A stretch of DNA of 64,000 bases from Cheiracanthium punctorium (lineage: Eukaryota; Arthropoda; Arachnida; Araneae; Cheiracanthiidae), in contig JAWZYV010011897.1 in the NCBI GenBank assembly GCA_038373885.1, positions 310,001 through 374,000 on the forward strand, written 5' to 3'. Made by a program: the position numbers and the translations under genes. This document shows positions 11,610 to 22,490 of the stretch, piece by piece (the stretch's first letter is position 1; each line of letters begins with the position of its first letter). A model generated the notes under the pieces. It did not search any database. It saw only the letters and a program-made list of their open reading frames with translations, and was not told the DNA's origin.

Positions 11610-12257
11610 TCTTACGACGAAAACTTTCTTAACACCCCACAAAGCAGCTTTCATACAGCACCATACAAAGGGTGTTTTAGCATAAAAATCATTATTTAAT
11701 CAAGATGTAAAATCAAATGCAATAGTTCGGTAATAAAAATATTATGCATAATAATATTTTAATTGTATTATTTAATTTTCAATCGTTAATTTCATTCCGT
11801 ATTTTTCAAATAACATGTTCCACAATATTTTTGTTTTTATTTTCCTACTGTCCATATTGGTGCATTTATTTATAGTGGGATAGATCTTCACTTTGCTCCA
11901 TTTAGAAAGCCATTTCCTTTTACATGTTCCGATTGAAAATAAAGCTCTATATGGTTTCCTCGCGATCAGCATACATCAATCCCTACATATGCCATGCTTA
12001 TAAATTATGAGTTTGCGCTGAGTAATTGCCTGAGACTATACCGTTCAGCCCAAAAAAGTTGGGGATATAATGCTAGCGCTATGAAATAGTAACAGAGTAA
12101 TTATTATTAGAGTAATTATTATTATATAACTTATTTTTCCTAAAATTAGTTTGTCTCTTATTATACATTTTTTTAAAATTCAAATTTTTAAACTTAAAAG
12201 TGTAATTTGGGAGGCACTAGCCCCGAATACCTTGCCGAAAATTAGTCCCTGTGTGTT

Positions 12258-13266
12258 TTATTCTTTTTTAAAACACTATGAGTAACCCAGAACTTGGAGT
12301 AATTTTATGAAAGCAACACACAATCTCTAAATGAAATATAATACATGATTTCTATTTCAAAGTTCGTAAATTTTCCAAAGTAATGACGAACAATTATGGC
12401 AATAAAGCCAACTTTAAAAAAATTTCTGAATAAATCTGTATCCAGTTAATCTTCCTTTTGCTCAATTAAGATATGTAACAAATCAGTAAAAATATATTTT
12501 AAAAAGTACATTTTTAAACATACGAATTCTTTGAGCTCCAACAACCCCAAAACGCCGTAAGATTCCTACAATCTAATATTCGAAAACTGCAAACTTTCCA
12601 GAAGAATGACTGAATAAAACAATTGTCTAGAACACTTCGCGCCAGGTTTCTAACCCGTGCATTTCCTTTTAAGCGTCAGCAACTTTTATTTCGTGAAGCT
12701 CCTATCTATTAAGGACATCATCTGCATTAGATTAAATTTCTAAAATTGGACAGACGAGAAACTTTTAAAACTTGGAGACGGGGAAAATCGCATTCACATT
12801 TTAATTATTGTCCAAGGGAGTATAACAACTATGCCCTACTTAAAAGGTATAAAAATGCAATTTATTATTATACACAATAGTCAACGATTTGAAGAATCTA
12901 CCTAAGAACAAGAGTTGTTCATTACTGAAGAAAAGCTGGGAGTTCGGGTAAAGAGAATGTGAAGACATTTCATTCATTCTAAATATTGTTAAAAACAGGT
13001 TCTTAAAACAACGATCTTCAAATAACAAGATTCACTAAGTATTTATTCAAATGCTTTTTAAAAACGAAAGTTTCAGTCGTAAAATACACTACCTTATTAA
13101 AATCGCTACACTGGTGCAAATACTAATAGCTATAAAATTGGTATTTATTCAGGAACGATGTTTACTTTCTCTCCTTTTTTAACCATACTTACAAAAAAAA
13201 AATGAAAATGATTGCTGGCTATTTGCATTGAAGAAAAAGAAATACTAAAAAAATATATAAATAAAC
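12258..13266. other. AT-rich spacer
   Basis: No gene or bounded repeat was recognised. Confidence 0.55.
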
Positions 13267-13372
13267 TCGGCTGTTCGAGCCTCGTCAGGGGGAGAACCCC
13301 CCCCCCCTCCTGAACTTTATTTTTTGAAGTATTTTTTAGTTTCATTATTGCCATATTAAAACGATATTAATT

Positions 13373-13656
13373 GACTCTGTCATTTTATTTCGCATCTTTC
13401 GTGTATTTCGCCTGGTAACCCTGTGTTGAAATTTTTAGGATTGTAACCTATTTATAGAAAAATACATGGGATGCATATTCTACAGCTTACGAAATAATGT
13501 AACAATAGATTAAGCTGTTGTGAACTAATGGTATTTAAATATATGTAAAATTATGTCTCATACTTTTTTTTGTTGCTGCTTTTTTATGTCGCATTTTTGG
13601 GACAAATTTTTTGGGCAATTTTTAATAAAGGGAGCGAGAGATAAAATGACATAGTC
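13373..13656. mobile_element. Long-TIR element, copy 2 (inverted)
   Basis: The ends GACTCTGTCATTTTAT and ATAAAATGACATAGTC match copy 1 at 7366, in the opposite orientation. The internal match includes ATGTATTTTTCTAT, AGCTTACGAAATAATG and TAACAATAGATTAAGC. The flank at 13267-13372 matches 7781-7893 in reverse, including GGCTGTTCGAGCCTCGTCAGG. Confidence 0.68.
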
Positions 13657-13977
13657 ATTAATAATTTTTCCATCATCTGACCAGTCAACCAGCAGCGTAA
13701 CATCAAACGATTATCTTAAACCAGCATATGCATACGTCACTGAGAAACAATTTACATAAAAATAAATCTTAAGGAAAACGCGAAATTTTATCATACAGTT
13801 TGGAACGTGAATACAAGTGCAATAACTGAAATTTCATTAAATCCTAAACTTTTTTTGAAATACAATCAAAACTATCATGGACTTTTATTTCTTCCTGAAA
13901 ATGAGCTTTGAATGCAGTCGTATAGGCTAAAATTAGTGTTGTACAAAATGTCTTAACCAGGCAAGGCTCTTTTTTTT

Positions 13978-13981
<4 letters not shown>

Positions 13982-14008
<27 letters not shown>
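13982..14008 (+). repeat. (TG)n microsatellite
   Basis: About 13 TG units after a T-run. The short frames here are low-complexity artefacts. Confidence 0.98.
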
Positions 14009-14009
14009 C

Positions 14010-15855
14010 TGAAATAAATATATGTGATAATGTTAGTGATTATTATTTGGTGAAAAATAGTTTGAAAAGTAAAACCAAATATTTTACTAGAAAATCACTT
14101 TTTTTTATTTCAGTTTTGTATGCGGTACACTGGGCCTTAGATACACATTTTTTGGAATTTATTTTGAAATTTTAGTATTCAAATCATTTCATGACAGGAC
14201 GAACTCTTAACACACAGTCATTTTTTCCGGTTCAAAACTCTTTGTTAACTATTTTTTGTTAATTTTCTAAAATAAACAAAACTACATTCGAAAGATTACT
14301 GTTTAAATTTCAATCAGTTTTGGCAATAATATGAACAGTAAGTACATCTACACGCAACAGCCTGAATTATATCGTTGCTATCTATGTATAAATACTCTTA
14401 AAAACCGACAGATGTCTATAGTAATATTTTATAGACGTAGCGCAATAATTAAAGTGGTTGTTCCACATAGGGTACCAGGTGCCCGTAGGGTTAATTCTAA
14501 AATCCCATTCATGTAGGGCGTGATATCGAAGTTTTCAAAATAGCGATGTTTTATGTTTTATCCATCGATGTACTGAAACTGATGTTTGTTTGACACCGAT
14601 CTCGCATCCCAACATTCATGTTTTAACTTGTTCTGAAGACGTTACTGAAGTAAAATTCCAGAGTCTGATTCAGGAAATCCTTTTCAGGCATACTAGAAAA
14701 CATTATTTTTAATAACAAGTTTTTGTTAACAGAAATACTCAAAAAACTAGGTTAATAAGCAAAATTAATTGAAAACTTTGTAAAATAACACAAATAAATA
14801 GATACCCATTAAATCGATCTTTCGGGTGGTGAAGTAGGTCCACCCGTCTTCAGTTTCTAAAACGTTCCACCACCAGTGTGGATGATGAAACTTTTCTGCA
14901 ACTGAAGAAAGGTGGACCTTTCTGTCATCCGAAACGACCACGCTGATTTAAGTATGTTATTTTAGAAAGTTCTTAATTTTACGTTTCTGTTACTTTTTGC
15001 ATACTGAAGTCTTAATCTCCAGGGCAGCTTCGTTTCCCTTTCCAGTATACTTTAATGCCAATCTATTGCCGGTACCTCAAGGTTTATATATATATATCAA
15101 ACAATTATACGATAGAACCTTAACTAGATATTTCCGAGTTTTATAACCTAAAAGAGAAGAAACGTTATAGTGACTGAATGTGAATTATGGAAAGTGCTGT
15201 GATAATTCTGTCTGAATGGGCCGATCTTCAGAAAATACTGGGAAACAAATATTTTATAATCGTTTAAAATTTATTTAGCTGATGCTTTATTCTAGTACAA
15301 TATTGAATAACTTGAAACTAATAAAAATTTTAATAGTAACTTTTAAAAGTCCTAAATATTCTTTTAATGCTAATAGTTTAAGAAAACAGCAACCGAGGAT
15401 GCTACAAAATTGATAGAAAAAAAATAATGAAAATTCAAATCCTCGCAATTGAGGAAATAATATAAATCACTGACACAGCAAAAAGGATTCTTTAAAGTCT
15501 AGGGCCTATTTCATTAATATTGGCCATGTATTCTACATTTTTAAGGGAAAACAACGCTTCGGAAAGATTTTATGAGACCAAGCATCCCCGTTAAGTTCTT
15601 GGGTTTAAAATAAACAGCGGTAATGTAAGCGTTGTGCTTAATAATGTAATACTTAAGCTTTTTTTTTTTTTTTTTTTTTTTTTTAATTGTCGCACGTACC
15701 AACAACTACATTGCAGAGGGCAAAGCCGGCCCGAAAGTAATCAGCCAAACACTGCAAGGACCTTTATTCGATTCATAGACAAAACCGATATCAGGTTCCG
15801 AATGAATGTAAGGATTATTAATATGCGGCCTACACTGGCTCCTTTGGGAGGCCTC
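14010..15855. other. AT-rich spacer with one inverted repeat
   Basis: Apart from the inverted repeat at 14817-14940 and a T-run near 15660-15684, nothing is recognised. Confidence 0.5.
14817..14940. repeat. Imperfect inverted repeat, MITE-like
   Basis: GGGTGGTGAAGTAGGTCCAC...CTTCAGTT pairs with AACTGAAGAAAGGTGGACC...GTCATCC. The arms are about 32 bp with several mismatches around a middle of about 55 bp. No target duplication was found. Confidence 0.55.
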
Positions 15856-16740
15856 GGCTAGAGATTGAAAAGGAATCCCTTAATGCTCAATTTAGAAGGA
15901 ATAAAATATCAGATTGTGTAATATTTGGAATTTAATCTTACGTGTCTAAAAACCACGTTTAATTATTTTAGAGCTTTGGGGGCCCCTGACTCTTAAGGGG
16001 CCCGCCTTCGAGACGCGGGGTTCCTGGGGTCCTCCGCTGCGCCACTGCTTAAAGAGATTAAGATTACTTGGAAATACATAATCCAATTACTCTGATATAT
16101 ATATATGAGACGTCAGATATTTCAAGTAAAGTTTCAGAGTTAAGGCAGGTAATATGGTTTATTGAACATTACATTTAAGTTACAATTTAGAATGAGAAGA
16201 AGGGAGGGGAGACGGGTACAAGAATCAGCGTGGACTCATGAAGCAGTTTCAGTGGTAGAAGTCCCCCGATTTTCGATGTGCGGGAGTATTTACGCTTACC
16301 ACACCACGTGGTCTGCGAAGACACAACTCCTCCTCTCTCTTATCTCTGATCGAACCACACACATTTACCAACATGACCCGCATCCTGGCCTACAAGGGCG
16401 TGAGGACACGTGTACATCTAAAGAACTCAGAATCGACGGCCTGATGTCTGGCAAATAACAAAATAAATAAAACATAGCTCCAGAGCGCGCGTGGCAAGTA
16501 TGACAGGAAAGTAAAACTTACAGTGAAAGTACCCGCTTGAACAATACCCAAACTAGTAAAACCCAAATTACCTTTTTATACATTACATATATATAAATTA
16601 CTCTAATTATAAAGTAGTTTATCCATTTTTGGGGGCCTCTCCGGGGCCCCCTTGAGCCGGAGCCCTCGGCGATCGCCGACCAGCCGACCTGGGCAGTCCG
16701 GACCAGGCTTACTGACCGATCACGACCGTTTTCGCACCAA
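15856..16740 (+). repeat. Dispersed repeat, copy A, split by an insertion
   Basis: It begins CTAGAGATTGAAAAGG. It continues through TCCTCCGCTGCGCCACTG and resumes after 16597 with ATTACTCTAATTATAAAGTAG, then GGGGCCCCCTTGAG and CGGCGATCGCCGACCAGCCGA. Copy B at 53999-54310 has the same blocks uninterrupted. The class is not recognised. The GGGGCCCC and CGGCGATCGCCG palindromes are GC-rich islands in AT-rich DNA. Confidence 0.65.
16096..16596. mobile_element. Unclassified insertion inside repeat copy A
   Basis: It is defined by comparison with the uninterrupted copy at 53999-54310. AATTACTCTGAT (16085-16096) and AATTACTCTAAT (16597-16608) duplicate a target found once in the other copy. Short (TA)n tracts occur at both junctions. 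The interior has no recognisable transposase or reverse transcriptase, and its 297-bp open frame at 16162-16458 is not recognised. It could be a solo LTR (TGAGACGTC...ACATTACA) or a retrotransposed fragment. Confidence 0.55.
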
Positions 16741-16756
16741 GCTGTTTTTACTCTAT

Positions 16757-17640
16757 TGTTACGAATTTTCGGGGCAACCCGCTGTTCTAGGGTTTAAAAT
16801 AGTTTAAAATTCGCATTCCACGCGTCAAATAGTTAAATTTTGCCTTATGCTGCATCAAAATCGGTCAACTAGAACCGAAGATACGGAGGTTTCGGTTTTC
16901 CCATTCATTTGTATGCAGTTTTCAGAAATCTCGAGAAATATTGGTCGTAGGCCTTCGGTAACTTCACTTTTGGGGACTTATTTTTGGCGCTAAATTTGGC
17001 GATATTTCGCCAAAAGTCGCCACGCTTGGCGACATTTTGGCGCGATTTTCCCACTGGGGCCTTTAAAGTTAGTTTTGCTGCATTAACTTGCATAATAGCC
17101 TAATATTTCTCTTCTATGACGTAATCAAAATCCCCGCTTTATGGGGAATCTTCCAGAAATAGATTTTTCTGGAAGCTCCTTGTAGCTTCTGCCTCGTCTA
17201 TAAATAACAAGCGCTCTGCCTCAATAGAGTCAGTGTGGATTGAGCTCCCGTCCAGTGAGTTTGCTGTGTTACGCTTTGTATTGACGCTATAAAAGCTGTG
17301 TTTCCGCTTGCTTTTCAAAGCTGATTTTTAAGTGCTGTGTGTCAATTCCTCATTGTTGTGTCTTAAGGGATTGTGTACGATATCCCTTGCCTATTTCCAC
17401 TGAATTTTGCCTGTGGAAGTGTTTTATTTTGTGTGAGAATTACAGCATTTGTGAAAGCTTCGGTACTAAGTGGACTGGTATAAACGAGCTACTGACAGTT
17501 AGTGCCTGCGAATTTTGTACAGCTTATTGTTCGACGAAGTTCTAGAAGCAATAACGTTTGTGTTCCATCCTCACAAGTGGACTCCTTTCCAGAACTTTCT
17601 ACTCCAACTGAATTTTAGAACGACGAACCCAGGAATAGCA
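16757..17640 (+). other. LTR-like or leader-like block with core promoter
   Basis: This GC-richer block starts TGTTACGAATTTTCGGGG, a start that would fit a Ty3/Gypsy-type LTR (inference only). It contains CTTGGCGACATTTTGGCGCG, two heat-shock-like motifs, a TATA box and an arthropod-type initiator. No second LTR, polypurine tract or gag-pol frame is present. A TGG that could begin a primer-binding site follows CCTCACAAG near 17577. It may be a solo or truncated LTR, or a captured host promoter with 5' leader. Confidence 0.35.
17151..17236 (+). promoter_or_regulatory. Candidate Pol II core promoter with heat-shock-like elements
   Basis: TATAAATA at 17199-17206 is followed by an initiator TCAGTG at 17230-17235. 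The predicted start A at 17232 is 33 bp from the first T of the TATA box. Just upstream are two dyads, TTCCAGAA (17151-17158) and TTCTGGAA (17167-17174), each fitting the nTTCnnGAAn heat-shock half-site pair. They are 16 bp apart, so not in one continuous 5-bp phased array. Confidence 0.5.
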
Positions 17641-17657
17641 GAGTTTTCTGCAACACT

Positions 17658-17744
17658 ATGAATTTCACAGTCCTGAATCCTCCTACCAAAAATGGTTTGA
17701 GTGTTTCAGGCTCCAAATCAACCTCAACTCGCTCGAAACCTTAG
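17658..17744 (+). CDS. Short 28-residue frame downstream of the promoter
   Basis: The first longer ATG in this reading register after the predicted start opens MNFTVLNPPTKNGLSVSG and stops after 28 codons. It could be a truncated amino-terminus of a retrotransposon or host protein, or chance. It ends 30 bp before the hAT-type element at 17775. I do not recognise it. Confidence 0.15.
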   Translation: MNFTVLNPPTKNGLSVSGSKSTSTRSKP

Positions 17745-17774
17745 TATGTGAAACAGACACATTTTCTGTCACAA

Positions 17775-17992
17775 CAGATACGGGCAACCTTTGAAATGTT
17801 GCTGGCCAAACTTTAAGATGTTACGAAGTCGCGGGCCAAGCTTCAGGATATCAGCGAAGTCGCAAACCGTACCATTTGGATTTATATGGGATTTTGAATG
17901 TTTTATATGGGGTTTTGATACATTCAGCGGGCCGGCGATCAAAACCGTGGCGGGGCACATCCGGCCAGAGGGCCGTAAGTTGTCCATATGTG
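17775..17992. mobile_element. Small hAT-type element related to 4393-4547
   Basis: The ends CAGATACGGGCAAC and, reverse-complemented, CACATATGGACAAC match at 10 of 14 bases. The flanks TGTCACAA (17767-17774) and TATTACAA (17993-18000) match at 6 of 8, so the duplication is old. The interior shares GCGAAGTCGC, ATTTATATGGG and CAGCGGGCC-type phrases with the element at 4393. Confidence 0.68.
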
Positions 17993-18428
17993 TATTACAA
18001 CAATAAACAGAACTGATCACAAAGATACGCATTTCAACTTCAGATATTTCGTAAACAATGAAAGGAAAAGAAAAGGCTCACGTTATAAAATATTCATTTT
18101 CTAAGCTCTTTTTTGATGATGTAACCAAGCAATGATTTCCGGCAGGGAATACGGGGCAAGCGTCCGGGCCCACAAAAAGGAAACCCCCAAACTAAGCGTG
18201 AAGTTTAAAAATTTGCAAATTTTTATTTTAATTTAAAATACGAGAGAGAAACTAACTTTAAGAAAAATAATAGCTACAATAATTACTCTGTTACTATTTC
18301 ATAGAGCTAGCATTACATTCGCATATTGATTAAATAGTCCCTTTTATGCTGTTAAAACCTTTGTATAGTGTGGAATGAAAGTTGCTTTGTATAGGGTATA
18401 AAAAAGTTTTCGTAAAAGGGGGCGGCCC

Positions 18429-19165
18429 CAGGCCCGTAGCGAGATTTTCCAAGATTTTCTATTCAGGGGAGGGCACCCGAACTTAAGTGTTGTTGTTATT
18501 GCTTATCCTCTTTAGAAGATCTGACATAAGTCGGATCAACTCCAATAGATTGTTGACAGACAGAAAATCAATAACTAAAAGAGGAGCAGATGTTAAGTCC
18601 TCCTCAGAAAGTCCGACGCAACTCAGTATGTGCTCTGGAAAGGCTGGATGATCACAGCATTTCTTGCAAGTAGGCAGAGAACAGCATTTCACAGCATTTC
18701 TTGCAAGTTAAGTGGGGGGTGGCATCATATATTTTTTTTAATGATAACATTTTTATCTATATTTCTTCATCAAATAATAGCATAAGTTTATAACTGAATA
18801 AATTCTTAAAAGTCCTAACGGCTTTCAAGAAGTAAAAGTTCGTCGGCTTAAACAGAATGGATTTTAAGTTGTCAAAGTTCATGTTTGGAAGATGAGAACA
18901 CACAAAACAAAAATGAATATAAGAGTATCACAAAAAAAAAAAAAAAAAAAAAAACTTACTAATATATAACCTTAACTACTAAATTATAACCTTATTACGA
19001 TTACCTTAACTTACTATTAATATACAAAACTTTTTCAAAACATCTGCATTAAACTTTTTAATGTGAAATCTTTTTTTTTTTTTTTTTTTTTTTTGGGGGG
19101 GGGGGGGGGATGATGATGCTAGGTGGTGCTCAACCCCACCTGGCACCCCCTTGGTTACGGGCTTG
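18429..19165. mobile_element. hAT-type element nested in the 18126-19221 repeat
   Basis: The ends CAGGCCCGTAGCGAG and, reverse-complemented, CAAGCCCGTAACCAAG are flanked by a perfect 8-bp duplication GGCGGCCC (18421-18428 and 19166-19173). The interior contains an approximate duplication ACAGCATTTCTTGCAAGT near 18655 and 18690, long A and T runs, and a short cysteine-rich frame (18483-18692, minus). The TIR resembles the CAGGGGCGTAGCCA ends at 31780 and 49506. Confidence 0.88.
18483..18692 (-). pseudogene. Possible C-terminal fragment of a non-LTR retrotransposon protein
   Basis: The short frame contains CKKCCDHPAFPEHILSCVGL followed by LLVIDFLSVNNLLELI. A CxxC...H...C cluster followed by a DFL-containing tail is reminiscent of the extreme C-terminus of some arthropod non-LTR reverse transcriptases. 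I recognise it only by general pattern, and it could be something else. It lies within the hAT-type element at 18429-19165, so it may be a captured fragment. No reverse-transcriptase motif remains. Confidence 0.3.
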
Positions 19166-19221
19166 GGCGGCCCCCACTGAAGCTTTTGCCCTGGGTCCCC
19201 ATCTCTGCAAATCTGTCCCTG

Positions 19222-20724
19222 GATGTAACATTTTGCAAGTTTTAAAAAAGAAAAAGAAATCTCACTGCAATTTCAAACAGGACATCATGTCCCAGATTGA
19301 AACAAGAGTATATTGGCCGCACAGGCTTAGGCGAGTTCAAAACCGTTTCAGTTTAGCATTTGAGCTTTAATAATGATACACATATTAAAATTAACAAAAT
19401 GCATATTTTTAAAACTGTACTGTTTTTACAAAATAGAATATATTTTCACTCTCAACAATTTTTATTGATTTCAATTATAACAGATTTAAATAATCAATAT
19501 AAAATTCAGAAAAACTAATGATTTAAACGTTAAATGTATTTTACATTGAGAGATTGGAGTAGTTACTTGAATAAAACACATCATGTGTTTTAAGTATGCA
19601 GTAATTATATTAGGTACACAAATTTTTGTATTGGTAATTAATAAATACACTTAATATAAAGATGCTCAAAGCTTTCCTTAAAACTGAGCAAGCGTTCAGA
19701 GATTTAAACAGTTTCCTGTAACCCGTTTAATTCACCTAATATTTGGTGAAACGTTGAACCATATTCTTTAAAGTGAATTTAAAACACAAAATGAATTTTA
19801 TATGACTAATTCAAATCAAATAAATTTCCTTGAATGTACCACCAACTATTTAAAATCTAGTAATACCATAGGATAGACGACAACCCCGTCTAACCGTGAA
19901 ACACAGTCTGAGAAACTCTTTCACACAGAATTTTCCAGAAGTTTATGCGAAACTATTAATTTAAAAAAAACGAAGGAAAGAAGGGAAGGGAAAAGCTTTT
20001 TACATATTACAATATACATATCGCACAGGCAGGGTGGTGTCCACTCTAACTACGCCCTAATTTAAAAAATGTTAGTCGTATGTATGGTTTCACTTAGAAA
20101 AGTAATAGAAAACTAGATGATATATAAATACTAAAGGAAAAATATCGTGATTAAACAAATAGGTCCTACCAGTGGCTGAGCGGATAAAGCTCTGAACTGG
20201 GAGATGGAAGGTGCCTAGTTCAGAACTAGGTCGCGCCCAGATCCCAGGCGCAGACAATTGGCCGTTAAACTGCAACCAACCAAACAACTAAACAAATAAA
20301 TCAATATAATAATAATAATAATTACCTTGTGCGCATAGGGAAAAGAGTAACTGGGAAATTGTTCAAGATTATTTTACAGCAAACTGAAAGCACTTTTCAA
20401 GTTTTTTAAATTTACTCCACATCAGTCAAATCTGAAACATGAAATATGAATGAGAAACATTCATTACAAATTAACAAAAGATACAAAAAAATATAATAAT
20501 AAATAAATAAGCTGAATAATAATACACTGCAAAATACATTGAAAAAATTGATTTTCTTACTAGAAACTACACTGGTACATTCAAAAGTGACTTTTTCAAC
20601 CACTGAAAATGTAGTGAAAAGAATAAATATAAGAAAAAAGATTTTCAATAATTAAAAAGAAAAATAATTTGGACTGTTACAAGAAAAAAAGGGGAATCAG
20701 AATGGGGGGGGGGATACCGGATCT

Positions 20725-20756
<32 letters not shown>

Positions 20757-20982
20757 GGAAGGGGGAAATAAAATTAAAACTTTTTTTTTTTTTTTCCCTA
20801 AATGGAAAAGAAATGCAGAACTGGATTTTAACTTTGAGCATTACGTTAATACTTATTGAATATATAATACTAATTTCAAACATTATCTTAATTCGTTTAT
20901 AAGGTAGAAATTAATAATTTTTACAATTATCTCCGCAATTGCAACCGGAGTTTATCAGAAATGTTCCATAAAATATTTCAAA
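19222..20982. other. AT-rich spacer with a tRNA-like fragment
   Basis: Contains the tRNA-like head at 20165, G- and A-runs near 20704-20750, and no supported gene. Confidence 0.5.
20165..20262 (+). mobile_element. tRNA-like SINE head
   Basis: TGGCTGAGCGGATAAAGC matches the A box and resembles a serine or leucine tRNA 5' half. A B-box-like TAGTTCAGAAC follows at about the right distance. The B box has a non-consensus base and I see no closed acceptor stem. I therefore read it as a decayed tRNA-derived repeat rather than a working tRNA gene. Confidence 0.45.
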
Positions 20983-21158
20983 TAGGGATGGACTGCGAGA
21001 CAGAAATTTGCGAGACGAGACAGAGATTTGCAGTTATTTTGCGAGACGAGACAGGTACATTTTACATTGTGATATAGGGATTTTTGCGAGACGAGACAAA
21101 ACTTTTCAGCGATTCTGCGAGACGAGACAGCCTATTTTTCATCTCGCGTCCATGCCTA
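20983..21158. mobile_element. hAT-type MITE with internal GCGAGACGAGAC repeats
   Basis: The 176-bp unit has ends TAGGGATGGACTGCGAG and, reverse-complemented, TAGGCATGGACGCGAG. It is flanked by a perfect 8-bp duplication ATTTCAAA (20975-20982 and 21159-21166). The interior holds several direct copies of GCGAGACGAGACA. A related short palindromic fragment lies at 45449-45493. Confidence 0.9.
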
Positions 21159-21383
21159 ATTTCAAAAATGAAAGAGCGTACTATGGGCGTTGGCAACATA
21201 GAGCAGGGGCATTTTTGTGTGCATTTTTCTTTTTTGGTTATTTTTAACGTATCATATTTTGAAGCAATTTTTGCCCCCCGCCCCCTCCTTTTTCCCATAT
21301 CGGAAAATATTTTGCGAACGCCCATGGGGACTACGAATGAAGTAAGTGATTGTGGATAGTAGAAAGGCTATCTTCTTATAAGA

Positions 21384-21434
21384 TCATATGGACTTAAGTT
21401 AGAAAGTCCATATGATCACTAAGTCCATATGATG
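21384..21434. repeat. Inverted and direct repeat of AAGTCCATATGAT
   Basis: GATCATATGGACTT is followed by AAGTCCATATGATC and then again AAGTCCATATGAT. Together they form a stem of about 14 bp plus a third copy. Confidence 0.7.
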
Positions 21435-22490
21435 AAAAATCCGATAACATGCTGCATAACTTGACATGTATGTGGTTTAAAAGGTGTTTAATTATTATTA
21501 CGAGCCATAGTTTTGAAGTGCCCCTCTTACGCGCCACATTAAGACATTAATTCCGAAACTTATTGCAATCAAATATTGCTGGAATATTTTTTCAATTTTT
21601 TAAAATCCAGTTTTTTTTAAATTATTATTATAGTCTTTGTGCGTTTATTGTGTTGAGGTGAACCTACAAGAGGAGGTATCTGCCAGGGGAGGGGGGGGGT
21701 CTTAGACGAGGACTTTTTTAAAGGATTCTAAACGCATTTTAATCTTTAGAAATGTTTTTTTAATTGTTATTTAAGAACTCGTTTTCTAATTTCTTCGAAA
21801 AATGCAGTACTGATAGATTCTACTCCCTCCCCCCTCCGCAATCACTGATTAATCCCCTTAGTTAAGCTACATAAAAATCCGAATATGAATATTCATGAAT
21901 AAGTTAAGTAAATGAAAAATATGTTTCATTATTGACGAACATGACAATCTTCCACCACCCCTACGCCTCAAGCTTCTTGTTTGTCTGCCTTGAAATTAGT
22001 GCAAAATTATTACGGTATAATAAATTAAAAAAAAAAAAAAAAGAAATCATAGCAGTTACTCCAGATTGTCTCCAGAAAAGCTGGATTAAAAATACATATA
22101 AATATCGAAAAAAATGGCAATTAAGTTTTTCTTTCTTTTTCTAACTATTATTCTCAATTGGCAGATAAATTTCGAGTAATTATTTATAATAATAATAAAA
22201 AATTAGCCTAGAGGTATAAGCCACACAGCAATTTTTAAATTCTTTTAGAAAATGAATTAAAAACCTATACATTTTAATTAGCAGTGACATTTTAACATCT
22301 CGGCTAACTGCAACAACAAACCACCGGAGACAAGCAAGCCGCCAATTAATAGAAAGAATTAATAGCAACATTCGCAGTATTTTTTTTTTTTTTTTTTTAA
22401 ATGTACACTTGGTAACAGATCAGAGACGGAAATATCCGAATTACTATATGACACTGGGTAATGAGAGTTAATTTTTGACAACACTCCGAG

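Larger units (their letters stand above)
10831..12251. mobile_element. hAT-like non-autonomous element interrupted by a second hAT
   Basis: The ends CAGGGACCGATTTTCGG and, reverse-complemented, CAGGGACTAATTTTCGG form TIRs. The flanks share TGTGTT (10825-10830 and 12252-12257), a 6-bp direct repeat where 8 bp would be usual. Removing the nested insertion (716 bp plus one 8-bp duplication) leaves about 697 bp. A reverse-oriented relative lies at 18126-19221. The two share blocks such as AATGCTAGC, ATGAAATAGTAACAGAGTAAT and TTTTTAAACTT, which confirm that this is one family. Confidence 0.78.
18126..19221. mobile_element. Reverse copy of the 10831-12251 family, interrupted
   Basis: Reading in reverse, this repeats the family at 10831: CAGGGACAGATTTGCAGAG, then ATGGGGACCCAGGGCAAA, then the AAAGCAACTTTCATT, AATGCTAGC and TTTTTAAACTTCACG blocks. 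The left end is degraded (CAAGCAATGATTTCCGG) and no TSD is readable. It is split by the 737-bp insertion at 18429-19165. Confidence 0.72.

Noticed and set aside
11772..11972. Short minus-strand frame inside the 10831-12251 element
   Set aside because: No recognisable hAT or other motif is present. It lies in the non-coding part of the repeat.
20165..20262. Functional tRNA gene
   Set aside because: A- and B-box-like words are present, but the B box is off consensus and no acceptor stem closes.
21008..21359. Overlapping frames with RRD/ARRD repeats
   Set aside because: The repeats come from the GCGAGACGAGAC modules of the hAT MITE, not from a protein.
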